Translations under genes and position numbers: made by a program
Assembly: GCA_022425485.1 (NCBI GenBank)
Contig: JAKMFL010000021.1
Span: 1 to 64,000 of the forward strand
Source: Alphaproteobacteria bacterium
Lineage (GTDB): Bacteria; Pseudomonadota; Alphaproteobacteria; Puniceispirillales; Puniceispirillaceae
DNA length: 64,000 nt
Direction: 5' to 3'
The notes under the pieces: model-generated
What the model was told of the DNA's origin: nothing
The model's database searches: none
Seen by the model: only the letters and a program-made list of their open reading frames with translations
Shown: positions 48,444-57,709 of the stretch, piece by piece
Layout of the letters: each line of letters begins with the position of its first letter
Position numbering within the stretch: position 1 is the first letter of the stretch

Positions 48444-49412
48444 ATGACCAGGGCAAAAGAAGATAAAGCGGTTGGTTTCATTGGGCTTGGGAATGTTGGC
48501 GCTAAGCTCGCTGGATCGTTGCTACGCAATGGTGCTGACCTTACCATTCGGGATCTGGATGAGGCCGCAGCGGCCCCCTTGCTAGCGGCAGGGGCTAAAT
48601 GGGGTAAAAGCCCTGCTGAAATGGCATCAGCTTGCGATATAATTATTACGTGTTTGCCTTCGCCTGTGATAAGTGCGGCTGTGCTTGAAGCAGAAGATGG
48701 CCTGCTTGCTGGTTTTAGAAAAGGGTGTATCTGGGCAGAGATGAGCACCACAGATGAGACCGAGATTCACCGATTATCTGCGAAGGTGGCTGCGGTTGGC
48801 GGGCGTGCTGTTGACTGTCCAGTGTCAGGGGGGTGTCACCGCGCAGCAACAGGAAATATTTCTATCTTCGCGGGATGTGAGCGCGAGGTGTTTGATGACA
48901 TGCTGCCGTTCTTGACCAAAATGGGACGACGGATTTTACATACTGGCCCTCTTGGTTCTGCAACAGTGCTTAAAGTCGTAACTAATTATTTGGCAACGGC
49001 TAATCTTCTATCTGTTGCCGAAGCGCTATCTACCTGTAAGGCAGCAGGCATGGATATGCGCACCAGCTATGAAGCCATAGCAATATCTAGCGGGACCAGC
49101 TTTGTACATGAAACCGAAGGGCAGGTTATTTTAAATGGTAGCCGTGATATTAATTTTACGATGGATCTGGTGCTAAAGGATATTAGCCTGTTTCAGGATG
49201 TTGCCATCCGGTCTGGCTTGCAATTGGAGCTTGCCCCCTTTCTGGTAGAAATCTTTAAAGATGGTATTGAAAAATACGGACCGCGTGAATTCTCTCCCAA
49301 CATTATTCGCCGTCTAGAAGAGGCCCACGGTCTGGATGTAAGTGCAGCAGGCTTTCCAAATGAAATCACTGACGATGAGCCTGAAGAATCAGGCTATGAG
49401 GTTATTATATAA
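48444..49412 (+). CDS. 3-hydroxyisobutyrate dehydrogenase-like NAD(P)-dependent oxidoreductase
   Basis: GFIGLGNVGAKLAGSLLRNG, DCPVSGGCHRAATGNISIFAG, KVVTNYL. Confidence 0.9.
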   Translation: MTRAKEDKAVGFIGLGNVGAKLAGSLLRNGADLTIRDLDEAAAAPLLAAGAKWGKSPAEMASACDIIITCLPSPVISAAVLEAEDGLLAGFRKGCIWAEMSTTDETEIHRLSAKVAAVGGRAVDCPVSGGCHRAATGNISIFAGCEREVFDDMLPFLTKMGRRILHTGPLGSATVLKVVTNYLATANLLSVAEALSTCKAAGMDMRTSYEAIAISSGTSFVHETEGQVILNGSRDINFTMDLVLKDISLFQDVAIRSGLQLELAPFLVEIFKDGIEKYGPREFSPNIIRRLEEAHGLDVSAAGFPNEITDDEPEESGYEVII

Positions 49413-49413
49413 A

Positions 49414-49431
49414 AAAACCGCTGACGGTTTT
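49414..49431 (+). terminator. Possible weak intrinsic terminator
   Basis: AAAACCG-CTGA-CGGTTTT hairpin directly after the stop. Confidence 0.45.
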
Positions 49432-49462
49432 ATACCCGTTTTAACCCCTATGCCGCTGCTGA

Positions 49463-49502
49463 TTTATCTTTGGTGCTCCAGTTTTATCTTTGATTCCAGG
49501 GC
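49463..49502. repeat. 20-bp degenerate tandem duplication
   Basis: TTTATCTTTGGTGCTCCAGT / TTTATCTTTGATTCCAGGGC; second copy contains the rhodanese stop. Confidence 0.55.
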
Positions 49503-49888
49503 AACTGGTGATATTTCCACCCATTTGTAAGACTGCGATGATTCTGGCTATCCAAATCCCCTTCAAAACCTTCGCGCACATTGCAGACCTTTTCAAACCC
49601 GTTCTGAACAAGGCTCATACACGCCGCTGCAGAACGTGCGCCAGACCGGCAAATCACAAAAATTTCTGTATCTGCGCTTGCCTGCTCTTGGCACTGATTA
49701 ACAAAATTTAAATTTTGCTGGCCTGTAATATCGCTCCACTCGATAAGAGCAAGCTGTCCCTTGGTTTCGCGAATATCAGGGATACCCACATAGACCCATT
49801 CAGCGCGGGTGCGGCAGTCTATCAGAAGGCTATTTTTGTTTTCTGTGAGCGCGTGATAGACCTCTTTTGGGCTCAATTCGGTAAACAT
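49484..49888 (-). CDS. Rhodanese-like domain protein
   Basis: LIDCRTRAEWVYVGIPD, FVICRSGARSAAACMSL. Confidence 0.92.
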   Translation of the reverse strand: MFTELSPKEVYHALTENKNSLLIDCRTRAEWVYVGIPDIRETKGQLALIEWSDITGQQNLNFVNQCQEQASADTEIFVICRSGARSAAACMSLVQNGFEKVCNVREGFEGDLDSQNHRSLTNGWKYHQLPWNQR

Positions 49889-49987
49889 ATTTGTTCCTGA
49901 CTTTCTTTATGGGTGCGTTTTTTGTAGGGTATAGTCTGGCTAGAGTGCCAGATTTTTTAGCAAACGAAAAGTTTGGGGAGATACTTT

Positions 49988-50989
49988 ATGTTTGATGCGC
50001 TGGTGTTAGAACAGGATGATGCAGGAAAAACACGTGTCGAAATCCGTCAGGTTGATAATGATTTTCTGGGTGAGGATGGCGAGGTTTTGGTCGCGGTAGA
50101 ATATGCCGGCGTGAATTATAAAGACGGTCTGTGCATTAATGGTTTAGGGCGTTTAATCCGTGAATTTCCACGCATTCCCGGTGTTGAATTTTCAGGAGAA
50201 GTTCTGGAAAGTCGTGATGCCCGCTACAAGCAGGGTGATAAGGTTATTGCTACTGGGTGGCGCATTGGTGAGGTAAGCCATGGCGGCTATGCGCAGCGCG
50301 CACGTATTAAGGCTGATCAGCTTGTGCCACTGCCAGCTTCGATGACTACCCGTCAGGCAATGATATTTGGCACACCCGGCCTTACTGCGATGTTTGGATT
50401 GCAAGCGCTAGAGGCGCATGGCTTGACCCCACCAAAAGGAGATGAAGTTCCAGAGGTTTTAGTTACTGGCGCGGCTGGCGGGGTAGGTTCTATCTCTGTT
50501 GCATTGCTATCAGCGCTAGGCTACCGCGTGGCCGCGGTCACTGGCCGGATAGATGCCTCTGGTGACTTTTTACGAAAAATGGGCGCGCATACTCTAATCG
50601 CTCGTGATGAACTTTCTGAGACTTCATCCAGACCATTGGAGAGTGAGCTTTGGCTTTCTTGTATAGATAATGTGGGCGGACAGATGCTTGCGCGTATTTT
50701 AGGCCAGCTTCGGTATGGGGGCTCGGTGGCCGCTATTGGCAATGCAGGTGGCAATGATTTGCCAGCAAATGTGCTGCCCTTTCTGCTGCGCGGTGTGAAT
50801 TTGCTTGGTATTGATTCTGTATTTCAGCCCTATGCAAATAGAGTGACAGCTTGGCAGCGACTTGCGTCGCAATTTCCAATGGAAAAACTGGAGGAAATTG
50901 TTACTGAAATCAACCTAGGGTCGCTTGAGGAAACAAGCAAAGCGATATTGAAAGGAGAGATACAGGGGCGTTGTCTCGTCTGTCTGTAG
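49988..50989 (+). CDS. acuI: MDR-family acrylyl-CoA reductase (AcuI/YhdH-like)
   Basis: VEYAGVNYKDGLCINGLGRLIREFPRIPGVEFSGEV, GTPGLTAMFGLQALEAHGL, VTGAAGGVGSISVALLSALGYRVAAVTGR, LLGIDSVF; start ATG 49988. Confidence 0.88.
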   Translation: MFDALVLEQDDAGKTRVEIRQVDNDFLGEDGEVLVAVEYAGVNYKDGLCINGLGRLIREFPRIPGVEFSGEVLESRDARYKQGDKVIATGWRIGEVSHGGYAQRARIKADQLVPLPASMTTRQAMIFGTPGLTAMFGLQALEAHGLTPPKGDEVPEVLVTGAAGGVGSISVALLSALGYRVAAVTGRIDASGDFLRKMGAHTLIARDELSETSSRPLESELWLSCIDNVGGQMLARILGQLRYGGSVAAIGNAGGNDLPANVLPFLLRGVNLLGIDSVFQPYANRVTAWQRLASQFPMEKLEEIVTEINLGSLEETSKAILKGEIQGRCLVCL

Positions 50990-51059
50990 GGTCCGATAGT
51001 CTGATAGGCATGTTTTTAGCGATCATGTGGTAAGGCGGGTCTGGCTCTCGAGTTAAAAA

Positions 51060-51091
51060 GCGAAAGAAGGGCTAAGCGATAGAAGGCCTAA
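51060..51091. repeat. 16-bp tandem duplication
   Basis: GCGAAAGAAGGGCTAA / GCGATAGAAGGCCTAA. Confidence 0.7.
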
Positions 51092-51121
51092 AGACAGCTA
51101 AAAGCAGTTCAGACAAAAGGA

Positions 51122-51684
51122 CAGGCTGAAGTGCGTATTGGCGGGCGCCCTTTTTTGGTAGGGGGCAGGGATGGTGCAGGATCTAAAGGCCCGCATCACA
51201 GCAGAATATATTGCCGATCTTCGCTGCGATTTTCTGGTACTACATAGCCCTATTGATAGCATTGTAGGCATTGAAAATGCAGCTGAAATATTTGCCCATG
51301 CGAAACATCCAAAATCCTTTGTCTCTTTAGATAAGACCAACCATCTGCTAGCCAATGCAGGAGACGCCAATTTTGCCGCAGAGGTTATTTCTAGCTGGGC
51401 GCAAAGTTGCCTGCCGAGGGCGGAAAAACTTAACCCCTCCAAAGAAGGAGACGCGCTGGTAAGTGCAAGCCCTGATAGTGATTTTGCTTATTATATCCTA
51501 GCAGGAAGCTATCTGATGCGTGCAGATGAGCCAGATACGGTTCCGGGCGGTTTGGATGGCAGGCCTCCCCCTTACGACTTTCTGCTAGCTGGGCTTGTTG
51601 CCTGTACCGCAATGACGTTGCGGTTATATGCCTGGTGCATAAATCGCTAGAAGCGGGCATTCAGGTCACTACCAGCTTGTCTTA
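51122..51684 (+). pseudogene. Decayed alpha/beta hydrolase-OsmC fusion gene (includes ORF 51171..51650)
   Basis: QAEVRIGGRPFLVG joins MVQDLKARITAEYIADLRCDFLVLHSPIDSIVGIENAAEIFAHAKHPKSFVSLDKTNHLL if one G of GGGGG (51161-51165) is removed; a later frame change restores HKSLEAGIQVTTSLS; hydrolase N-terminus and most of OsmC missing. Confidence 0.8.
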
Positions 51685-51861
51685 AGCCTCGTTTTTACCT
51701 CTAAAATTGCTTCTTTTTCGACATTTATCTGTAAAACTGTCGCCTCTTGAACTTGTGTTTCGCTAAAAGTTTGTCACCCTAAAAATGGAATGACGCTGAA
51801 GCTGGATGGCGACATTTTTTGAGAAAAAAGCGAGCAGCTTTTTAAGGCAGGAGATTTAATC

Positions 51862-53190
51862 ATGAATTCTTTTGTTATGGGTTCTAACCGAAAAATTGAT
51901 CCCTCACGGCGGGCGCACTTACGGCCCGATGGCACCACTCTTGATAATGACCGGTGTGAAATTGGCCCCACTGGGCTGGCTTTTTCAGAATGGCAGGAGG
52001 CTGGTATCACGCCGCCTGACTTGCCAGCTTTGCGTGAATACCGGTTATCGCGGTTACAAGAACAGATAAAAGCCCATGATTGTGCAGGCTTGCTGCTGTT
52101 TGATCCGCTGAATATCCGCTATGCAACAGATAGCTCGAATATGCAACTTTGGACGGCTCATAATGCGGCACGTGCCTGTTTTGTGCCGCCTTCTGGCAAG
52201 ATGGTATTGTTTGATTTCCATTCCTGTGCACATCTATCTGCGCATTTGCCTCTGGTTGGTGAAGTGCGGGGCGGTGCTTCCTTCTTCTATTTTGAAACGG
52301 GTGATCGCACAGAGGAGCATGCAAATCTCTTTGCTGATCAAATTATGTCTCTTATGGCGATACATGGCGGCAAGAATAAGCGGCTAGCGGTGGATAAGAT
52401 TGAAAATGCGGGCTTTGCAGCCCTGACCCGCAAAGGCGTGCAACTGCTAGATGGCCAGGTGCTAAGCGAACATGCGCGTTCCATAAAGAATGAAAATGAA
52501 GTAAATGCGATGCGCTGCGCTATTCATGCTTGTGAGCGTGCGGTCGATGAAATGCGCAGGGCGGTGGTGCCAGGTGTTACCGAAAATGATGTTTGGGCGG
52601 TTTTGCATGCTGGCAGTATCAAACGCGGCGGTGAATGGATTGAAACGCGGATATTATCCTCTGGGCCGCGCACCAACCCATGGTTTCAGGAATGTGGTCC
52701 CCGAATTATGGAAGCTGGTGATATGCTGGCTTTTGATACGGATTTGGTCTCAACTTATGGCTATTGCTGTGATATTTCGCGCTCATGGGTTGTCGGGGAT
52801 GTCATGCCAACGAATGATCAAAAAACCTTATATAAAATCGCTTATGAGCATGTCATGCATAATATTGCGATGCTAAAGCCCGGGATGGGCTTTTTTGAGG
52901 CGACCCAAAAGGCCCACCGCTTGCCGGAAGCTTACCGCGCACTGCGTTATGGGGTTTTGGCGCATGGGGTAGGGTTATGTGATGAGTATCCTTCCATTCG
53001 CTATCCAGAAGATGTCACGCATTACGGCTATGGCGGCCAGCTAGAGGTTGGCATGATTTTGAGTGTTGAGGCCTATATTGGCGCAGAAGGCGGCAGAGAA
53101 GGCGTTAAGCTAGAAGAACAGGTGGTTATCACTGAAAAGGGCGCAGAAGCTTTATCGTGCTATCCGTATGAAGCAGATTTACTGAGTTAG
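51862..53190 (+). CDS. dddP: DMSP lyase DddP (M24 metallopeptidase-fold)
   Basis: Resembles DddP as recalled: RKIDPSRRA, NDRCEIGPTGLAFSEW, LLLFDPLNIRYATDSSNMQLWTAHN, GGEWIETRILSSGPRTNPWFQECGPRI, FDTDLVSTYGYCCDISRSW, HGVGLCDEYPSIRYP, KLEEQVVITEKG. Confidence 0.9.
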   Translation: MNSFVMGSNRKIDPSRRAHLRPDGTTLDNDRCEIGPTGLAFSEWQEAGITPPDLPALREYRLSRLQEQIKAHDCAGLLLFDPLNIRYATDSSNMQLWTAHNAARACFVPPSGKMVLFDFHSCAHLSAHLPLVGEVRGGASFFYFETGDRTEEHANLFADQIMSLMAIHGGKNKRLAVDKIENAGFAALTRKGVQLLDGQVLSEHARSIKNENEVNAMRCAIHACERAVDEMRRAVVPGVTENDVWAVLHAGSIKRGGEWIETRILSSGPRTNPWFQECGPRIMEAGDMLAFDTDLVSTYGYCCDISRSWVVGDVMPTNDQKTLYKIAYEHVMHNIAMLKPGMGFFEATQKAHRLPEAYRALRYGVLAHGVGLCDEYPSIRYPEDVTHYGYGGQLEVGMILSVEAYIGAEGGREGVKLEEQVVITEKGAEALSCYPYEADLLS

Positions 53191-53201
53191 GAGGTTTGCT
53201 A

Positions 53202-53747
53202 TTACGCGCCTTTTTGCACAAAGCCTATATGCGGCAGATTGCGCCCTTGCTGGGCATAATCAATGCCATAGCCAATAACAAACTCATCTGGAATATCAAA
53301 GCCTGTCCAGCGGATATCCACCTCTATCTCACGCCGCGAGGGCTTATTGAGGAGCGTGCAGACAGACAGGCTAGACGGGCCTCTGGTCTGCATAATCTTC
53401 AGCACCTGCGCCAGAGTATAGCCAGTATCAATGATATCCTCGACGACCAGCACATCACGATTATGGATATTGGTTTCTAAATCTTTTAAGATTTTCACTT
53501 GCCGAGAGGATATAGTGGCGTCGCCATAGCTGGATACCGTCATAAAATCCACCTCAACAGGCAGGTTTAACCGGCGCACCAGATCAGCAATAAAAATAAA
53601 GGATCCGCGCAGAAGGCCCACCACAACAAGCTGTTCTGTATTTGGATAACTTTCCGTTATCTGTTTAGCAAGCTGGTTAACGCGGGCGGTGATTTCCGTC
53701 TCGGAAATTAGGATCTCAACATGATCATCACCGGTAAGAACAGACAT
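53202..53747 (-). CDS. hpt: Hypoxanthine phosphoribosyltransferase
   Basis: VVGLLRGSFIFIADLVRRL, VEDIIDTGYTLAQVL. Confidence 0.95.
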   Translation of the reverse strand: MSVLTGDDHVEILISETEITARVNQLAKQITESYPNTEQLVVVGLLRGSFIFIADLVRRLNLPVEVDFMTVSSYGDATISSRQVKILKDLETNIHNRDVLVVEDIIDTGYTLAQVLKIMQTRGPSSLSVCTLLNKPSRREIEVDIRWTGFDIPDEFVIGYGIDYAQQGRNLPHIGFVQKGA

Positions 53748-53869
53748 GTTTTAACCTCTTGTTCTAGACAACGCCTCTTACGCACTTATCACGCCAATTA
53801 ACAGGCTCGTAATTTTGATAAACTCCGCGCAAGCTAGCATAGCATGACCACGCGCTAGGGACAGAAAAA

Positions 53870-53921
53870 AATTACCTTAAATCACTTTTGCCTTAAATCA
53901 ATTTTACCTTACATCACTTTT
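53870..53921. repeat. 16-bp tandem array, about 3 copies plus a partial
   Basis: AATTACCTTAAATCAC / TTTTGCCTTAAATCAA / TTTTACCTTACATCAC / TTTT. Confidence 0.85.
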
Positions 53922-54025
53922 ATAAGATGTGCTTGTAAAGCACTGGACTTGCCTGCCCTACCCGCCCTATTCTGTGGTCGGGAATTTTAGATAGTTTAAT
54001 ATGATAGAGCAGATGGAGAGCGAAT

Positions 54026-54898
54026 ATGGCAAAAGCAGCATTTTTAGGCCTTGGGGTTATGGGCTATCCGATGGCGGGGCATCTAGCTTCCGGTGGCCAT
54101 GAGGTTGTTGTTTATAACCGCACTGATGCAAAAGCAGAAAAATGGGTTTCCCAGCATGGCGGCGCCCTTGCGGCTACGCCAGCTGAGGCTGCATCTGGCG
54201 CTGAATTTGTGTTTGCTTGTGTGGGTGATGATGCGGATATTCGTAGCATTACCACAGGCGAGAATGGGGCGTTTGCCACTATGGCCAGCGATGCCGTTTT
54301 TATTGATAACACAACCGCTTCTGCCGATGTTGCAAGAGAGCTATATAGCGCGGCACGTACGCATGGCATGCATTTTATTGATGCCCCTGTTTCCGGCGGT
54401 CAGGCTGGGGCCGAAAATGGTAAGCTGACGGTGATGTGCGGCGGTGATGCCGCTGCATTTGCGCGTGCTGAGCCTTTAATGGCCTGTTATGGGGCAAAGG
54501 TAACACATATGGGGGATGCTGGGGCTGGCCAGCTCACCAAGATGGTAAACCAGATTTGTATTGCTGGATTGGTGCAAGGCTTATCAGAAGCGTTAAATTT
54601 CGGCCAAAATGCGGGGCTGGATATGGATAAGGTGCTGGGGGTTGTTTCCGGAGGCGCTGCGCAATCTTGGCAGATGGAAAATCGGGGCGCAACCATGGTG
54701 CGCGATGAATTTGATTTTGGCTTTGCGGTAGATTGGATGCGCAAAGATTTACGGATATGCATGGCCGAGGCTGCCCAAAATGGCACCGAGCTTCCCGTGA
54801 CCGCATTGGTAGCTCAATTCTATGCTGCGCTCTCGCATCAGGGGTTTGGGCGCAATGATACTTCTAGCCTTATCCGGCTATTAAAGCGTTCAAAATAA
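54026..54898 (+). CDS. 3-hydroxyisobutyrate/2-hydroxy-3-oxopropionate dehydrogenase family protein
   Basis: FLGLGVMGYPMAGHLASGGHEVVVYNRT, DAPVSGGQAGAENGKLTVMCGG, KMVNQICIAGLVQGLSEAL. Confidence 0.92.
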   Translation: MAKAAFLGLGVMGYPMAGHLASGGHEVVVYNRTDAKAEKWVSQHGGALAATPAEAASGAEFVFACVGDDADIRSITTGENGAFATMASDAVFIDNTTASADVARELYSAARTHGMHFIDAPVSGGQAGAENGKLTVMCGGDAAAFARAEPLMACYGAKVTHMGDAGAGQLTKMVNQICIAGLVQGLSEALNFGQNAGLDMDKVLGVVSGGAAQSWQMENRGATMVRDEFDFGFAVDWMRKDLRICMAEAAQNGTELPVTALVAQFYAALSHQGFGRNDTSSLIRLLKRSK

Positions 54899-54927
54899 GC
54901 AGGTAATGCAAAGGCCGACCGCTATTG

Positions 54928-54955
54928 AAAGAGGGGCAAATCGCCCCTCTTTTAT
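54928..54955. terminator. Intrinsic (probably bidirectional) terminator between convergent genes
   Basis: AAAGAGGGGC-AAATC-GCCCCTCTTTTATT. Confidence 0.88.
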
Positions 54956-54989
54956 TAAGCTTTATTTTGTTGCAAACAATTAGATGCGG

Positions 54990-56447
54990 TTACACACCGC
55001 CAACGACCAACAGTTTGATTTCCAAAAATTCATCAATGCCATATTTTGAGCCCTCGCGTCCAAGCCCAGAGGCTTTTACCCCGCCAAATGGGCCTACTTC
55101 CGATGAATACGCGCCTGTATTGGCAACAGCCATCCCATATTCCAGCGCCTCACCAACGCGGAAAATTCGTCCCACATCCTTGGTAAAATAATAGGCGGCA
55201 AGCCCAAAGATAGTATCATTGGCAGCTTCTATCACTTCTTCTTCGGTTTCGAATTTAAATAAAGCAGCAACCGGGCCAAAGGTCTCTTCTGAGAAGAGTT
55301 GCATATCTTTTGTTGCGCCGGTTAGCACGGTGGGCTGATAAAATGTACCGCCTTTTTCATGTGGGGCGGCGCCTACTGAAACGGCGGCCCCTTTTGCGAG
55401 CGCATCTGCGACATGACGCTCAATTTTATCAAAGCCTTGCTGGTCGATGATAGGGCCTTGCGATACCCCATCTTCAAAGCCATCGCCAACTTTCATTGCC
55501 GCCACTTTTTCAGTTAAAGCGCGGGCGAATTCATCATAAATACCCGCCTGCACAAAAATGCGATTGGCACAAACACATGTCTGTCCAGCATTCCGATATT
55601 TTGAGGCGATTGCGCCTTCTACTGCCTCTTCTAAATCGGCATCATCAAACACAATAAGCGGCGCATTGCCGCCTAACTCTAGGCTAACTTTTTTCACCGT
55701 CTCAGCGGATTGCCGCATTAAGATTCGGCCGACTTCTGTTGATCCGGTAAAGGTGATTTTGCGCACGCGCTCATCCGCGCATAGCGTGTTGCCCATGGCC
55801 GGTGCATCCATGCCGGTAACGATGTTCATCACGCCAGCAGGGAAGCCTGCGCGGTGCGCTAGTTCTGCTAAAGCAAGCGCAGAAAGCGGTGTTTGTTCAG
55901 CTGGTTTCAGCACGCATGTACACCCTGCTGCCAGTCCCGGTGAGACTTTTCGGGTTATCATTGCATTTGGGAAATTCCACGGCGTTATCGCGCCAAAAAC
56001 GCCGACTGGCTGCTTTAGGACAAGGAATTTTTTATCTGGAAAGGGGCTTTCTAGCACATCACCTGATACGCGTTTAGCTTCTTCGGCAAACCATTCAATA
56101 AAGCTGGAGCCATAAAGGATTTCGCCTTTGGCTTCGGCTAGAGGCTTGCCCATTTCAGCTGTCAGGATAGTTGCCAGATCATCTGCATGTTCAATACATA
56201 AATCATACCAGCGCCGCAAAATTCCGGCACGGTCTTTGGCGGTGCGGGCCGCCCATGCATGGCGTGCTGCCTCTGCAGCTTCAATGGCAGCGGCAATGCC
56301 GTCAGCGCCAAAATCAGCCACTTCTGCAATGACATCGCCATTGGCAGGATTGGTCACGCTAAAGCGTTTATCGCTCTGTGCAGAGGTGAATTTGCCATTT
56401 ATAAAGGCGTCCGTCTTTAACAAGCTCGGGTCGTTTAGAGATATCAT
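54990..56447 (-). CDS. gabD: NAD(P)-dependent succinate-semialdehyde dehydrogenase-like ALDH
   Basis: VFGAITPWNFPNAMITRKVSPGLAAGCTCVLKPAEQTPLSA, KITFTGSTEVGRIL, LELGGNAPLIVFDDADLE, NAGQTCVCANRI. Confidence 0.9.
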   Translation of the reverse strand: MISLNDPSLLKTDAFINGKFTSAQSDKRFSVTNPANGDVIAEVADFGADGIAAAIEAAEAARHAWAARTAKDRAGILRRWYDLCIEHADDLATILTAEMGKPLAEAKGEILYGSSFIEWFAEEAKRVSGDVLESPFPDKKFLVLKQPVGVFGAITPWNFPNAMITRKVSPGLAAGCTCVLKPAEQTPLSALALAELAHRAGFPAGVMNIVTGMDAPAMGNTLCADERVRKITFTGSTEVGRILMRQSAETVKKVSLELGGNAPLIVFDDADLEEAVEGAIASKYRNAGQTCVCANRIFVQAGIYDEFARALTEKVAAMKVGDGFEDGVSQGPIIDQQGFDKIERHVADALAKGAAVSVGAAPHEKGGTFYQPTVLTGATKDMQLFSEETFGPVAALFKFETEEEVIEAANDTIFGLAAYYFTKDVGRIFRVGEALEYGMAVANTGAYSSEVGPFGGVKASGLGREGSKYGIDEFLEIKLLVVGGV

Positions 56448-56530
56448 AGCAGCTATCGGTTCCTTATAATGAAAAATGAAGCGAATTTAGATATCGCTTC
56501 ATCTCTTTTGGTTCAGCTGATGGTGCGCTG

Positions 56531-57136
56531 TTAGCCTGCCATTCTGGAGGCAACATTTTCCCAATTCACCAAATTATCTAGGAAATTTTGGATATATACG
56601 GGGCGCTTATTTCTGAAATCAATGTAGTAGGAATGCTCCCACACATCACAGCCCAACAGAGCAGTCTGACCAAAGCAAAGCGGGTTAACGCCATTTTCAG
56701 TCTTGGTTATGCTAAGCTCACCTGCGTTGTTCTGCACTAGCCAACACCAGCCAGCGCCAAACTGGCCAACACCGGCGGCAACAAACTGGGCTTTAAACTC
56801 GTCAACAGACCCGAAAGAAGCGGTTATAGCATTTTCCAACTCGCCGGGCATGGTGCGGCCATTAGGGCCCATCATTTCCCAGAATTGGATATGATTCCAA
56901 TGCTGAGAGGCATTATTAAAAACACCATTTTGGGCAACAGCACCCGCATCATAAGAGCCAGTGATGATATCTTCGAGCGACTTTGTTTCCCACTCTGTGC
57001 CTGCAATTAGCTTATTGCCGTTATCGACATAGGCTTTGTGATGCAGGTCGTGATGAAATTCTAGGGTTTCGCTGCACATGCCATTCTGGGCTAGCGCATC
57101 GTATGCATAAGGCAAATCTGGGAGTTCGAATGACAT
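56531..57136 (-). CDS. sodB: Superoxide dismutase (Fe type)
   Basis: FELPDLPYAYDALAQNGMCSETLEFHHDLHHKAYVDNGN, DVWEHSYYIDFRNKRPVYI. Confidence 0.97.
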   Translation of the reverse strand: MSFELPDLPYAYDALAQNGMCSETLEFHHDLHHKAYVDNGNKLIAGTEWETKSLEDIITGSYDAGAVAQNGVFNNASQHWNHIQFWEMMGPNGRTMPGELENAITASFGSVDEFKAQFVAAGVGQFGAGWCWLVQNNAGELSITKTENGVNPLCFGQTALLGCDVWEHSYYIDFRNKRPVYIQNFLDNLVNWENVASRMAG

Positions 57137-57374
57137 GGCGGTATCCTTTTAGGCTATGTTGATCGTTCTCTTATTCATATAGAAAGCGAAGCGTGATTTG
57201 AATAAAAAAGAATCATTCTTATTGCATAATAGCAAACCTTCACAAGCAAAGGGGCTACGGTCCCATTCTTGCCGCTTTTATGCCGTTAAAGCTGCATAAT
57301 TTGAGTACAGAGTTACTTGAAATCATTAACGCGTTGCATAGTGATAAGGCTCGCAAAAAAAAGGATATGAAAAA

Positions 57375-57611
57375 ATGTTGCCTATTATTTTGATTGCTGG
57401 GCTTTTGGTTGGCGTAAGTACCCCCGCTTATCAGGAGTTTGCACGCCATTCAAACGGAAACCCAAGCTATAAGATATCTTATATTGATGATTGCCCCACC
57501 GGTATTCGTCCATCTGGCTATGCATTGGCACCGGGTAAATTTGTTTTATTCAAACAGCGCAGTCTTGACGGCACGGCAGGGGATGTCTGCGTTGCAGAAA
57601 AAGCAAACTAA
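57375..57611 (+). CDS. Small hypothetical exported protein (78 aa)
   Basis: Hydrophobic N-terminus MLPIILIAGLLVGVSTPAY; no homology recognised. Confidence 0.5.
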   Translation: MLPIILIAGLLVGVSTPAYQEFARHSNGNPSYKISYIDDCPTGIRPSGYALAPGKFVLFKQRSLDGTAGDVCVAEKAN

Positions 57612-57625
57612 GCCATATTTCATAA

Positions 57626-57709
57626 AAAATTGTGACCCAAAAATTGCGACTAAAAAATTGTGACCCAAAAATTACAACCCGAAAATTAAGACCCAAAAAT
57701 TACAATTAG
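57626..57709. repeat. 14-bp tandem array, 6 gapless copies
   Basis: AAAAATTGTGACCC / AAAAATTGCGACTA / AAAAATTGTGACCC / AAAAATTACAACCC / GAAAATTAAGACCC / AAAAATTACAATTA; last copy contains the argG stop. Confidence 0.95.

Noticed and set aside
55558-56115. 185-aa antisense ORF opposite gabD
   Set aside because: Shadow ORF; gabD motifs are clear on the other strand.
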